From SZUA-217 sp964194555 (lineage in GTDB: Bacteria; Actinomycetota; Acidimicrobiia; Spongiisociales; ZC4RG35): a stretch of DNA of 36,906 bases. A program made the translations under genes and the position numbers. Shown here piece after piece: positions 15,081 through 22,909 of this stretch (positions are counted from its first letter, which is position 1; every line of letters starts with the position of its first letter). The notes below the pieces were generated by a model. The model searched no databases. It was not told where the DNA came from and saw nothing but the letters and a program-made list of their open reading frames with translations. Location: contig CAXMMT010000062.1 of the NCBI GenBank assembly GCA_964194555.1, forward strand, positions 1-36,906, read 5' to 3'.

Positions 15081-16343
15081 TTGACCGCGTTCGACGCCGC
15101 AAACCATGCCAATTCAAAGTCCAGCGTGCCGTCCTGGCGAGCGGCGCAGATGGATTCGGCTCTCGAAGTTTTCGAGTCGCTGGAGGAGCCAACCGGTTTT
15201 GAGGAAGACTGGCGATACGTCGAATTCGACTTGCCGTTCTCCGGGCTATCTCAGATAGAGAGCCCCGGTGAACCGCTTTCCGGTGGCCCCTTTGTCGATT
15301 CGCTGCCAGAAAACTCGGGTGGTGTTCTGATGGTGGATGGCCAGGTACTCGAGGCGAGCTCATCGAGTGCGACAGTCTCGACTCTTCGAGACCTCGATTC
15401 GGATGAGCGTGAGTACTCGGTAGTTCCCGTCGACCACAATAAGCTGGCGGCGGCGCACGGAGCGTTTTCCAACGATGGCGTGTTTGTCGATGTGGCTGCG
15501 AATCACATCATGGATTCGCCGCTCGTCATCGAGGTCCAGGGAGTTACGCCGGGTTCGGCTTCCTTTCCGCATGTCTCGATAACGGTTGGCGAGAACGCCG
15601 AGGCTCAGGTCGTGGTGGTCTATCGAAGCGCCGATGACGTCGAGTTACTGATGGTCCCTGAGGTCGACCTTCAGGTTTCCGACGGTGGCCGGTTGCGTTT
15701 TCTCTCCGTCCAGAACCTCGACCACGCCGCCACCAATGTGGTCCATCAGAGAATGACTCTCGGCCGTGACGCCACCGGGCGTCTCGGTGAGGTGGGGCTG
15801 GGAGCCAAGTTGGGCAGACTCGACCTCGGTGTGAGTCTCGAAGGCCACGGCGCATCCTCTGAGATGGTCGGCCTCTACTTCGGCGAAGGCAGTCAAACCC
15901 TCGACTACCGCGTGCTTATCAACCACAGCGGTCGCAACACCTCGTCCGACGTGTTTCTCAAGGGCGCGGTTGAAGACAACGCCCAAAGTGTTTTCACCGG
16001 CTTGCTTCGCATCGAGAAAGACGCTCGTCGGACCTCGACGTTCGAGACCAATCGCAACCTGGTGTTGTCCGAGAATGGGAAGGCACACTCGGTTCCCAAC
16101 CTCGAGATCCTCTGCGATGACGTCATCTGTGGCCACGCCTCCTCTGTGGGACCACTCGAAGACGAGCACCTCTACTACCTGCAGAGTCGCGGGCTCTCCA
16201 GAGGACGTGCCGAGCGTCTTCTGATCAAGGGCTTCTTTCAAGAGGTCATCGACCGCCTTCCCATAGTTGGGATGGAGACGCCCATCTCCGAAGAGGTCTT
16301 CCGTCGTTTTGTCCAGGCTCAGGAGGAGGGGCGGGTGGCATGA
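15081..16343 (+). CDS. sufD: SUF Fe-S assembly scaffold protein SufD
   Basis: This 420-aa protein is a SufB/SufD-family beta-helix protein. Its C-terminal part has the conserved NLEILCDDVICGHASSVG and LEDEHLYYLQSRGLSRGRAE motifs, where the His and Gly residues match SufD rather than SufB. In the SufBCD complex, SufD with SufB and the ATPase SufC builds Fe-S clusters and delivers iron. The length fits SufD. The TTG at 15081 has GGAG 6-7 bases upstream. It is the first gene of sufD-Rieske-sufC, with 4-bp overlaps. No sufB gene is present anywhere in the window, which is unusual because sufB normally precedes sufD. Confidence 0.85.
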   Translation: MTAFDAANHANSKSSVPSWRAAQMDSALEVFESLEEPTGFEEDWRYVEFDLPFSGLSQIESPGEPLSGGPFVDSLPENSGGVLMVDGQVLEASSSSATVSTLRDLDSDEREYSVVPVDHNKLAAAHGAFSNDGVFVDVAANHIMDSPLVIEVQGVTPGSASFPHVSITVGENAEAQVVVVYRSADDVELLMVPEVDLQVSDGGRLRFLSVQNLDHAATNVVHQRMTLGRDATGRLGEVGLGAKLGRLDLGVSLEGHGASSEMVGLYFGEGSQTLDYRVLINHSGRNTSSDVFLKGAVEDNAQSVFTGLLRIEKDARRTSTFETNRNLVLSENGKAHSVPNLEILCDDVICGHASSVGPLEDEHLYYLQSRGLSRGRAERLLIKGFFQEVIDRLPIVGMETPISEEVFRRFVQAQEEGRVA

Positions 16344-16651
16344 AGGTGGAGATCACCCCCCTCGACAAGCTGCCCCGCGACCGTGGCGTCCGCGTCAAGG
16401 TGGGGGATCACCGCATCGCCATGTTTCGAATCGGTGACGACGTCTACGCCATCGGCGATGTCTGCTCCCACGCCGAGGCGTCGCTGGCCGAGGGTGAGGT
16501 CTTCGACGGGTCAGTCGAGTGTCCCCGTCACGGCTCTGAGTTCGATCTCGAGACGGGAACCCCGTCGTCGCTCCCGGCAACGGTCCCGGTGCCGACCTAC
16601 GAGGTCTCGGTTGATGACGGCACCGTATATCTCTCTCTGGAGGACCAATGA
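16340..16651 (+). CDS. Rieske [2Fe-2S] ferredoxin of the suf operon
   Basis: This 103-aa protein is a small Rieske-type ferredoxin. The cluster ligands are Cys-x-His in VCSHAEASLAEGEV and Cys-x2-His in VECPRHGSEFDL. It resembles the ferredoxin component of ring-hydroxylating dioxygenases, but the same small protein is common inside actinobacterial suf operons, where it probably gives electrons to, or receives a cluster from, the scaffold. ATGA couples it to the sufD stop, and its own stop overlaps the sufC start. Confidence 0.85.
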   Translation: MKVEITPLDKLPRDRGVRVKVGDHRIAMFRIGDDVYAIGDVCSHAEASLAEGEVFDGSVECPRHGSEFDLETGTPSSLPATVPVPTYEVSVDDGTVYLSLEDQ

Positions 16652-17451
16652 GCACCGCATTGATGGTGTCTGATCTGTCAGTCGCCGTCGATAACAAACA
16701 GATTCTCGACGGGTTCTCACTGGAGGTCCCGTTTGGAGAGGTGCACGCCATCATGGGCCCCAACGGGTCCGGCAAGTCGACTCTTTGCCATGTGCTCACC
16801 GGCAAGTCGGGCTATCAGGTGAGCGGCTCGGCGTCGCTCAATGGCGAAGACCTCTTCTCGTTGGATGTCACCGAGCGCGCCCGGCTTGGGTTGTTGCAGA
16901 GTTTTCAGTACCCGACGCAGGTGGCGGGTGTCAGGCTCCGCGAGTTCATGATCGAGGCCGCCGAGGAGATGGGCCTCGACTTGGACGAGGCCACCGCCCG
17001 GATCGAAACCGAGAGCGAGAGATTCGGGATGGGGCCGTTTCTCGATCGGTCTGTCAACCGCGATCTGTCCGGCGGGGAGAAGAAGAGATCGGAGATCTTC
17101 CAGATGGCTGTCCTCCGTCCCAAGGTCGCCCTTCTCGACGAGATCGACTCCGGGCTCGACATCGACGCCGTCAAACAGGTCGCCGAGGCCGTGGAAGCGA
17201 TGCGATCACCCGACCTGGCCGTGGTCATCATCACCCACTACAGCCGGATCCTCCGTTACCTGTCGCCGGACCGTATCCACGTGCTGATCGACGGCCGCAT
17301 CGTCGATAGCGGGGGCAGCGAACTCGCCGAGGAGCTGGAGAGTGGCGGGTACGAGGCCCTGCGCCGGCGACTCGGCATCGAAAAGGTTGTCGAAGACGGC
17401 CCGATTCGCAAACCCGCCGACTTCTTCACAGAGACCCCGTTCGACGTCTGA
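16648..17451 (+). CDS. sufC: SUF ATPase SufC, copy 1
   Basis: This 267-aa ABC-type ATPase has Walker A GPNGSGKST (about 37-45), signature LSGGEKKR (140-147), Walker B with ALLDEIDSGLD (161-171) and the switch His in VVIITHYSR. The DEIDSGLDIDAVKQVAEAV and SFQYPTQVAGV segments are SufC hallmarks. It hydrolyses ATP in the SufBCD scaffold complex. It is less canonical than the second SufC at 20606 and has a C-terminal extension of some 20 residues (IRKPADFFTETPFDV). It is the last gene of sufD-Rieske-sufC; a hairpin element follows directly. Confidence 0.87.
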   Translation: MSTALMVSDLSVAVDNKQILDGFSLEVPFGEVHAIMGPNGSGKSTLCHVLTGKSGYQVSGSASLNGEDLFSLDVTERARLGLLQSFQYPTQVAGVRLREFMIEAAEEMGLDLDEATARIETESERFGMGPFLDRSVNRDLSGGEKKRSEIFQMAVLRPKVALLDEIDSGLDIDAVKQVAEAVEAMRSPDLAVVIITHYSRILRYLSPDRIHVLIDGRIVDSGGSELAEELESGGYEALRRRLGIEKVVEDGPIRKPADFFTETPFDV

Positions 17452-17458
17452 ATACCGC

Positions 17459-17504
17459 TTTGTGAAGATTCGCGCGGCCATAACCCGCGTAGATCTTCAC
17501 AAAA
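17459..17504. repeat. Dispersed hairpin element, copy A
   Basis: A perfect 11-bp outer stem (TTTGTGAAGAT 17459-17469 with ATCTTCACAAA 17493-17503) encloses an inner CGCGG/CCGCG stem (17473-17477 with 17485-17489) and a 7-base loop. GGGG and five Ts follow at 17505-17513. It lies between the sufC stop and the fumC promoter and could end transcription of the sufD operon. An almost identical copy in reverse orientation lies at 22845-22891. Confidence 0.7.
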
Positions 17505-17535
17505 GGGGTTTTTAGTCCGGAGACACGGGCCGCAC

Positions 17536-17566
17536 TACCGTCAGGGTGTAACCAGGTCTCAGGAGG
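17536..17566 (+). promoter_or_regulatory. fumC -10 and RBS
   Basis: TACCGT at 17536-17541 is a plausible -10 box, and AGGAGG at 17561-17566 lies 6 bases before the GTG at 17573. No clear -35 is seen. Confidence 0.4.
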
Positions 17567-17572
17567 ACAAGA

Positions 17573-18952
17573 GTGGAGTACCGCATCGAGAAGGACTCGA
17601 TGGGAGAGGTCAAGGTCCCGGCCGACGCCATGTACGGAGCGTCCACCCAGCGAGCCGTCGACAACTTCCCGATCTCGAATCATCGTTTTGGAAGAGGGTT
17701 CATTTGGGCATTGGGCCTTCTCAAGGGGTCCGCCGGCACTGTCGCCGGAGAAATGGAGTTCAAGGACCGAGCTATGTCCGAGGCGATCCGAAAGGCCGCC
17801 GATGAGGTGATGGATGGGGCTTTCGATGACCAGTTCGTCCTCGATATTTTCCAGACCGGCTCTGGAACCTCGACCAACACCAACGCCAACGAGGTGATCG
17901 CCACCAGGGCGACCGGGATCCTCGACGGCGCCAACGTCCACCCCAACGACGACGTCAACTTCGGCCAGTCTTCCAACGACGTCATCCCCACGGCTATCCA
18001 CGTCTCCGCAGTTGCCGCGTTGAGAGAGGACCTTCTTCCTGCTCTCCACCGCCTCGGTGCCTCGCTCGAGGCGAAGTCGGACGAATTCGGCGAAGTCGTG
18101 AAGTCGGGCCGCACCCATCTCATGGATGCAACGCCGGTGACCCTGGGCCAGGAGTTTGGCGGCTATGCCGCCCAGGTTCGCAAAGGGGCCGAGCGGGTCG
18201 AGAAGGTCCTTCCCGAGTTGGAGGAGTTGGCGCTCGGCGGAACCGCCGTCGGGACAGGGATCAACGCTCCCGACGGGTTTGCGGCGGCGGTGATCGCGCT
18301 CATGGCCGACCGCACCGGCTACCCGTTCCGGGAAGCGGACGATCACTTCGAGGCGCAGGGGGCGAAGGACGCCACGGTCAGCGCATCCGGTGCACTGCGG
18401 ACGGTGGCGGTGTCGTTGTTCAAGATTGCCAATGACATCCGCTTTCTCGGGTCGGGTCCGACATCGGGTATCTCGGAGATCAAGATCCCGTCACTCCAGC
18501 CAGGGTCTTCGATCATGCCGGGCAAGGTCAATCCGGTCATGTCGGAAATGATGATGCAGGTCGCAGCTCAGGTCGTCGGCAACGACATCGCCGTCGCCTG
18601 GGGTGGTGCCAATGGCAATTTCGAGCTCAATGTGATGATGCCGATGATTGCCCACAACCTGTTGGAGTCGGCCGGCCTCCTCTCCAACGCATGCGACGCA
18701 TTTAGAGAACGCTGCGTCGATGGGCTCGAAGCGAATGAGGCACGGGCTCAGGAGCTGGTCGAGAAGAACGCCATCATCGTCACGGCTCTCAACCCTCACA
18801 TTGGATATGACAACGGTGCGGAGATCGCCAAGGAGGCGGTGGCCACCGGTCGAACCGTTCGAGCTCTCGTGCTCGAAGCCGGGTTGATGACCGAAGAAGA
18901 ACTAGACGATGCCCTCGACATCAAGAAGATGACCGAAGGTGGTCTTCGCTAG
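17573..18952 (+). CDS. fumC: Class II fumarate hydratase FumC
   Basis: This 459-aa protein interconverts fumarate and L-malate in the TCA cycle. It has the fumarase/aspartase superfamily signature GSSIMPGKVNP at residues 311-321 with the catalytic Ser, the THLMDATPVTLGQE motif with the catalytic His182, and GSGTSTNTNANEV for substrate binding. Class II fumarases have no Fe-S cluster. The GTG at 17573 has a perfect AGGAGG. The stop shares the CTAG palindrome with the convergent sufU stop. Its place between the two suf units is odd; an oxygen- or iron-insensitive fumarase could be useful when Fe-S assembly is limiting (inference). Confidence 0.95.
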   Translation: MEYRIEKDSMGEVKVPADAMYGASTQRAVDNFPISNHRFGRGFIWALGLLKGSAGTVAGEMEFKDRAMSEAIRKAADEVMDGAFDDQFVLDIFQTGSGTSTNTNANEVIATRATGILDGANVHPNDDVNFGQSSNDVIPTAIHVSAVAALREDLLPALHRLGASLEAKSDEFGEVVKSGRTHLMDATPVTLGQEFGGYAAQVRKGAERVEKVLPELEELALGGTAVGTGINAPDGFAAAVIALMADRTGYPFREADDHFEAQGAKDATVSASGALRTVAVSLFKIANDIRFLGSGPTSGISEIKIPSLQPGSSIMPGKVNPVMSEMMMQVAAQVVGNDIAVAWGGANGNFELNVMMPMIAHNLLESAGLLSNACDAFRERCVDGLEANEARAQELVEKNAIIVTALNPHIGYDNGAEIAKEAVATGRTVRALVLEAGLMTEEELDDALDIKKMTEGGLR

Positions 18953-19395
18953 CTCGGCTCCAGCGCCTCCAACAGCGTATTCCAAGCGAGGCTGGCGCAC
19001 TTGATCCGAACCGGATACTGGCGCACCCCCTGAAGTGCCTCGATGTCGCCGAGGATCGCACCAGGTCTTTCCGGGTCGAGTCCGGGGTCATCACCTTCGT
19101 CGAGTGACATCATCTGGCGGAACCGTCCGACGAGTTCGCTGATCTCGTCGCGGGTCTTGCCCTTGATCGCCTCGGTCATCATCGAGGCCGACGATTGGCT
19201 TATCGAACAGCCCTGGCCTTCGACGGCAATCTCCGAAACCTTGTCGTCCTCGAAGGAGACTTCGATTGTTATCTCATCACCGCAAAGTGGGTTGACACCT
19301 TGAGCCGATGCCTGAGGGTGTTCGAGATGGCCCTTGTTGCGGGGGTTGCGGTAGTGGTCGAGAATGACTTCTCGATAGAGCTCCTCGAGTGCCAT
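18949..19395 (-). CDS. sufU: SufU, zinc-dependent sulfurtransferase of the SUF pathway
   Basis: From the ATG at 19395 the protein has 148 aa. SufU accepts sulfur from SufS and passes it to the scaffold. The zinc/catalytic ligands are visible in NPLCGDEITIEV, GQGCSISQSSASMM and IKCASLAWNTLLEAL, and it has the extra loop between the second and third Cys that separates SufU from IscU. The open frame extends to 19512, but that portion lies in the sufS gene. The start overlaps the sufS stop (TGATG). It ends the minus-strand unit sufC-sufS-sufU. Confidence 0.88.
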   Translation of the reverse strand: MALEELYREVILDHYRNPRNKGHLEHPQASAQGVNPLCGDEITIEVSFEDDKVSEIAVEGQGCSISQSSASMMTEAIKGKTRDEISELVGRFRQMMSLDEGDDPGLDPERPGAILGDIEALQGVRQYPVRIKCASLAWNTLLEALEPS

Positions 19396-20609
19396 CAGAT
19401 CACTCCGAAGAGTTCGCCTGCCCGGCGGAGCCCTTTGATGAGGGCGTCGATGTCGGCTTCTTCGTTGTAAACGTAAAAGCTGGCCCTGGCGGTGGCTGTC
19501 ACACCCAGACACCGCATCAGAGGCTTGGCACAGTGATGGCCGGCCCGCACTGCCACGTTCTGTTCGTCGAGGATTGTGGCCAGGTCATGGGCATGCACGC
19601 CCTCCATCGTCATCGACACCACGCCTCCTCGGTCCTTGAGGTCGGTCGGTCCCTGGATGGCAATGCCGGGGACGTCGCCAAGCCGCTCCAGGGCGATGGC
19701 AGTCAACTCCTGGTCGTGCTCGAAGATCTTGTCCATGCCAATCGAGTCGAGATAGTCGATCGCGGCGTGAAGCCCCACGGCCTCGATGATGGGTGGAGTT
19801 CCCGCCTCGAAACGATGGGGTATGTCGGCCCAGGTCGCATCGTGGAGTGTGACGTCGGCGATCATCTCGCCTCCACCTTCGAAAGGCTCGGTCTCTTCGA
19901 GAGCATCCATTCGACCCCAGAGAACACCGATGCCCGTTGGTCCCAGCATCTTGTGCGACGAGAAGGCGACGAAGTCCGCGCCCAGTTGACCGACATCGAC
20001 AGACGAGTGCGGCACCAGTTGGGCCGCATCGACAACCACTCTTGCCCCATGGCGGTGGGCGAGCTCGGAAATGCGACGGACGTCGGGAATCGTGCCGAGC
20101 ACATTCGACATTCCGGTCACGGCCACGATCTTCACGTCGGGTCCCAGCTTCGACTCGAGGATGGCCATGTCGAGCCGCCCGTCATCCGTGATGGGGACAT
20201 GGTCGAGGGTGGCGCCCGTCCGCTTGGCCACCATCTGCCACGGCACCAGGTTGGCGTGGTGCTCCATTTGAGTAGTCAGGATTCGATCTCCCTCGGCGAG
20301 ATTCTCCAGCCCCCAGCCGAAGGCAACAGTGTTCAACGAGGTTGTCGCCCCACGGGTGAAGATGACCTCGCGATCGTCGGTCGCTCCGATGAAATCGGCG
20401 ACCCTCCGCCGGGCGGCTTCGTAGGCATCGGTCGACGCGACCGAGAGTTTGTAGGCACCCCGGTGGACGTTGGCGTAGGAGGTGCGAGCGAAGCGATCCA
20501 TCGCTTCGAGAACGGGGATCGGCTTCTGGCTGGATGCTCCCGAGTCGAGGAAGTGCACCCCGCTGTCGAGAATCGGGAAGTCGGCCTTTAGGTGGGAGAG
20601 GTCGGTCAC
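19395..20609 (-). CDS. sufS: Cysteine desulfurase SufS
   Basis: This 404-aa PLP enzyme is a class V aminotransferase-fold, group II cysteine desulfurase. The PLP lysine is Lys220 in SSHKMLGPTGIGVLW and the active-site Cys is Cys360 in RAGHHCAKPLMRCLG. It releases persulfide sulfur from cysteine and hands it to SufU. The GTG at 20609 overlaps the sufC stop in GTGA. The gene sits between sufC and sufU, which is the usual order in Gram-positive suf operons. Confidence 0.93.
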   Translation of the reverse strand: MTDLSHLKADFPILDSGVHFLDSGASSQKPIPVLEAMDRFARTSYANVHRGAYKLSVASTDAYEAARRRVADFIGATDDREVIFTRGATTSLNTVAFGWGLENLAEGDRILTTQMEHHANLVPWQMVAKRTGATLDHVPITDDGRLDMAILESKLGPDVKIVAVTGMSNVLGTIPDVRRISELAHRHGARVVVDAAQLVPHSSVDVGQLGADFVAFSSHKMLGPTGIGVLWGRMDALEETEPFEGGGEMIADVTLHDATWADIPHRFEAGTPPIIEAVGLHAAIDYLDSIGMDKIFEHDQELTAIALERLGDVPGIAIQGPTDLKDRGGVVSMTMEGVHAHDLATILDEQNVAVRAGHHCAKPLMRCLGVTATARASFYVYNEEADIDALIKGLRRAGELFGVI

Positions 20610-21388
20610 GACTGCCCTATGTCAGCACCGGTGCGGAACGAATCGTATCCCTCTTCCTCGAGCTTGACCGCAAGCTCTGGACCGCCGCTCTCGAGGACCC
20701 TGCCGTCCATGAAGATATGGACATGATGTGGTGTGATGTAGTCGAGCAGCCGCTGGTAGTGGGTGATGATCAGGAAGCCTCGGTCGGGGCCGGTGAGCCT
20801 GTTGACGCCATCCGCGACGATGCGGAGGGCATCGATGTCCAGACCGGAGTCGGTCTCATCCATGATCGTCAGCTCAGGCTGGAGCACTGCCATTTGCAGC
20901 ACCTCGTTGCGCTTGCGCTCCCCGCCGGAAAAGCCTTCGTTGAGGTAGCGGTCGGCGAAGGACGACTCCATGCCCAGCTCTTTCATCGCGTCCATCACCT
21001 TGAGCCGCAGCTCGAGGACGGTGAGGTTGACGCCGGTTCGATTGGATAGCGCCTGGCGAAGGAACTGAATCACGGAGACACCGGGGATGGCCTCGGGATG
21101 TTGAAAGGCAAGGAACATGCCGGCAGCGCCACGGTCGGTGGGAGGAGCCTTGGTGATGTCTTCACCCTTGTAGAGAATGCGGCCCTCGGTCACCCGGTAG
21201 ATCGGGTTGCCCATGAGGACTGAGGCAAGCGTGGACTTGCCCGAACCGTTGGGACCCATGAGGGCGTGGATTTCACCCTGGTTGACGATGAGGTCGACAC
21301 CTTTGAGGATTTCGATATCACCGGCCGAGGCGTGCAGGGGCGAGGCGTGCAGGTTTTCGATCTGGAGCATGGGTGTGGTCTGGGTCAC
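20606..21388 (-). CDS. sufC: SUF ATPase SufC, copy 2 (canonical)
   Basis: This 260-aa ABC ATPase has Walker A MGPNGSGKST (44-53), FLAFQHPEAIPGVSV at the Q-loop, signature FSGGERKR (153-160), and Walker B TIMDETDSGLDIDALRIVA, almost the same as the best studied SufC proteins. It is more typical than the copy at 16648. The start is GTG 21388, with TACCAT 6 bases upstream; the ATG at 21370 (MLQIENLHA) is an alternative that fits the usual N-terminus. It is the first gene of sufC-sufS-sufU. Two SufC genes in one locus are unusual and may act with different SufB/SufD partners. Confidence 0.92.
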   Translation of the reverse strand: MTQTTPMLQIENLHASPLHASAGDIEILKGVDLIVNQGEIHALMGPNGSGKSTLASVLMGNPIYRVTEGRILYKGEDITKAPPTDRGAAGMFLAFQHPEAIPGVSVIQFLRQALSNRTGVNLTVLELRLKVMDAMKELGMESSFADRYLNEGFSGGERKRNEVLQMAVLQPELTIMDETDSGLDIDALRIVADGVNRLTGPDRGFLIITHYQRLLDYITPHHVHIFMDGRVLESGGPELAVKLEEEGYDSFRTGADIGQS

Positions 21389-21394
21389 GAGACA

Positions 21395-21424
21395 ATGGTA
21401 TTTCCACTATCGCAATAGGAGAAA
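21395..21424 (-). promoter_or_regulatory. suf promoter/operator, copy 2 (sufC-sufS-sufU unit)
   Basis: On the minus strand the order is CTAT (21418-21415), four bases, ATAG (21410-21407), two bases, GAAATACCAT (21404-21395), where TACCAT is the -10 box and the GTG start lies 6 bases on. The dyad is extended: TTTCTCCTAT and ATAGTGGAAA are inverted repeats with 8 of 10 matches. The same order and spacing occur before sufD. Confidence 0.6.
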
Positions 21425-21434
21425 TGCCAGGGGC

Positions 21435-21935
21435 TCAAGAACGCGAGATGTGGGTCCATGTTGGGCCGGCGAGGCGCTCGAGGTCGGCGATGGAGATAGG
21501 GAAGACCGTGGTCGGGGTGCCGCCCGCTGCCCACACCGGGTCGTTGCGCTTCAGCGACTCGTCGGCGAAAACACGAAGAGGCTTGGTGTACCCAAAGGGC
21601 GGTGTGCCCCCGGCGGCGTAGCCGGTCGCTTCGCGCACCTCGTCGAGCGACGCCATACGGGAACTGGCGGCGCCGGCCGTGTTGGCCAGCTTGTCGGGGT
21701 CGAGACGGAGGTCGCCCGGGACCAGGGCAACAACGGCCTCCTCCTCACTGCCGGTTGTCACCACGAAGACCAAGGACTTGACGATCGCCGACACGGGGCA
21801 CCCGATCGCTGCTGCCGCGTCGGCAGCCGTCTTGGTGCCGTCAGGGAAGAACCGGATCTCTGTATCGAGCCCGGGGACAGCTTCGAGCAGCCTGTGGCAT
21901 GCTTGCGGTAGGTCAGCCGCCACGGACGATGTCAA
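21435..21935 (-). CDS. YbaK/aminoacyl-tRNA editing-domain protein
   Basis: This 166-aa protein is a stand-alone YbaK/ProX-type editing domain that probably removes mischarged amino acids from tRNA. It has the conserved Lys in AIVKSLVFVV and the GYAAGGTPPFGYTKPLRVFAD loop; the C-terminal WAAGGTPTTVFPIS is typical. The TTG at 21935 overlaps the end of the upstream LLM gene by 23 bp; an internal GTG at 21923 would also fit. It is the last gene of the TetR-LLM-LLM-YbaK run on the minus strand. Confidence 0.8.
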   Translation of the reverse strand: MTSSVAADLPQACHRLLEAVPGLDTEIRFFPDGTKTAADAAAAIGCPVSAIVKSLVFVVTTGSEEEAVVALVPGDLRLDPDKLANTAGAASSRMASLDEVREATGYAAGGTPPFGYTKPLRVFADESLKRNDPVWAAGGTPTTVFPISIADLERLAGPTWTHISRS

Positions 21936-22824
21936 CTGTCTCTTTCATGGTGTCGAGGTCGTCGAGGTCGAGCCATTGGACGTAGATGCGCTCTACTCCG
22001 GCATCCTCCAATGCGGCTACCGTTTCGGCAACACGGTCCGGTGTTCCGACGGGAAACCCGTTGTTCACGTATCGATCCTCGAGTTCCTTTGGCTGAAGAT
22101 CCCGTTTGGCCGCCCACTTGGCGAGCCGTTCCTGATACTCCGCTTCGGTGCGTCCCACTATGGCGCCCCCCATAGCCGTTGCCTCCACATTGCGACCGCC
22201 GGCAGCAGCTTGCATCATTTCGATTTTGGCTCTTGCCTCGTCGGGCGGGCAGATGAAGAAGTTGTACTCGTCGGCCCACTTACCGGCGAGTGAGGGTGTG
22301 CGCTTGGGCCCGCTGCCCCCGATGACCCGTCGCATGCCGGTCGGCTTGGGCAACATGTCTGCGTCGAGGGTGTAATAGGCGCCTTCGTAGCTGCCATGAC
22401 CTTCGCCAAAAGCGGCGTCGAGGTAGTTGAGGGCATCCTCGAATCTCGTCCAGCGCTCCCTCCACCCTGGGAAGGGAAACCCCAGGTTCACGTGCTCCAA
22501 CTCCATCCAGCCGGTTCCGACGCCGAGATCGAACCGGCCGCCGGACATCTGGTCGATGGTGACCGCGTTCTTGGCAATGACCGCGGGGTGGCGAAAGGTG
22601 ATGGGGGAGACGAGAACACAGAGCCGGATGTCGATCGTGTCACGGGCGAGACCGGCGAGGACGGCGAAGGCGTCGGTAGCGTCAGGTGTGGGGTCACCCC
22701 CGGAGAGGAAGTGGTCGCAGCGGGCAAACGAGACCAGACCCTCGGCTTCCGCCCAGCGAGCCGCTGCGAGTTGCTGGTCGTAGGTGCCGCCGAGATGGGG
22801 CTCTGTCATGATCGAGAACTTCAA
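21913..22824 (-). CDS. LLM-class F420-dependent oxidoreductase 1
   Basis: From the TTG at 22824 the protein has 303 aa and begins MKFSIMTEPHLGGTYDQQL, the usual N-terminus of a luciferase-like monooxygenase-fold enzyme. It has DQMSGGRFDLGVGTGWMELE and MIGGSGPKRTPSLAGKWAD, the cofactor loop motifs of F420-dependent members. AGGAGA lies 7 bases before the TTG, which fixes the start; the long upstream extension to 22998 is a read through the hairpin. Substrate unknown. It shares 303 aa and layout with the next gene and probably arose by duplication. The upstream hairpin copy B lies between them. Confidence 0.85.
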   Translation of the reverse strand: MKFSIMTEPHLGGTYDQQLAAARWAEAEGLVSFARCDHFLSGGDPTPDATDAFAVLAGLARDTIDIRLCVLVSPITFRHPAVIAKNAVTIDQMSGGRFDLGVGTGWMELEHVNLGFPFPGWRERWTRFEDALNYLDAAFGEGHGSYEGAYYTLDADMLPKPTGMRRVIGGSGPKRTPSLAGKWADEYNFFICPPDEARAKIEMMQAAAGGRNVEATAMGGAIVGRTEAEYQERLAKWAAKRDLQPKELEDRYVNNGFPVGTPDRVAETVAALEDAGVERIYVQWLDLDDLDTMKETVDIVRGG

Positions 22825-22844
22825 TAAAACGTCTCCTGAAGATG

Positions 22845-22891
22845 TTTTGTGAAGATCTGCGCGGGTATAGGCCGCGCGAATCTTCACAAAA
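22845..22891. repeat. Dispersed hairpin element, copy B
   Basis: A perfect 12-bp outer stem (TTTTGTGAAGAT 22845-22856 with ATCTTCACAAAA 22880-22891) encloses CGCGG/CCGCG (22860-22864 with 22872-22876) and a short loop. Its reverse complement is nearly identical to copy A at 17459-17504. It lies in the 85-bp gap between two LLM genes on the same strand, just ahead of the RBS of the downstream one. Confidence 0.7.
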
Positions 22892-22909
22892 CGGGTATTT
22901 CCCCCGACC

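Noticed and set aside
17459..17504. Hairpin copy A as a tRNA or riboswitch
   Set aside because: It is one simple hairpin with no cloverleaf or conserved aptamer features.
19389..20591. 400-aa plus-strand frame opposite sufS
   Set aside because: It is the exact antisense of sufS, whose PLP lysine and active-site Cys are clear.
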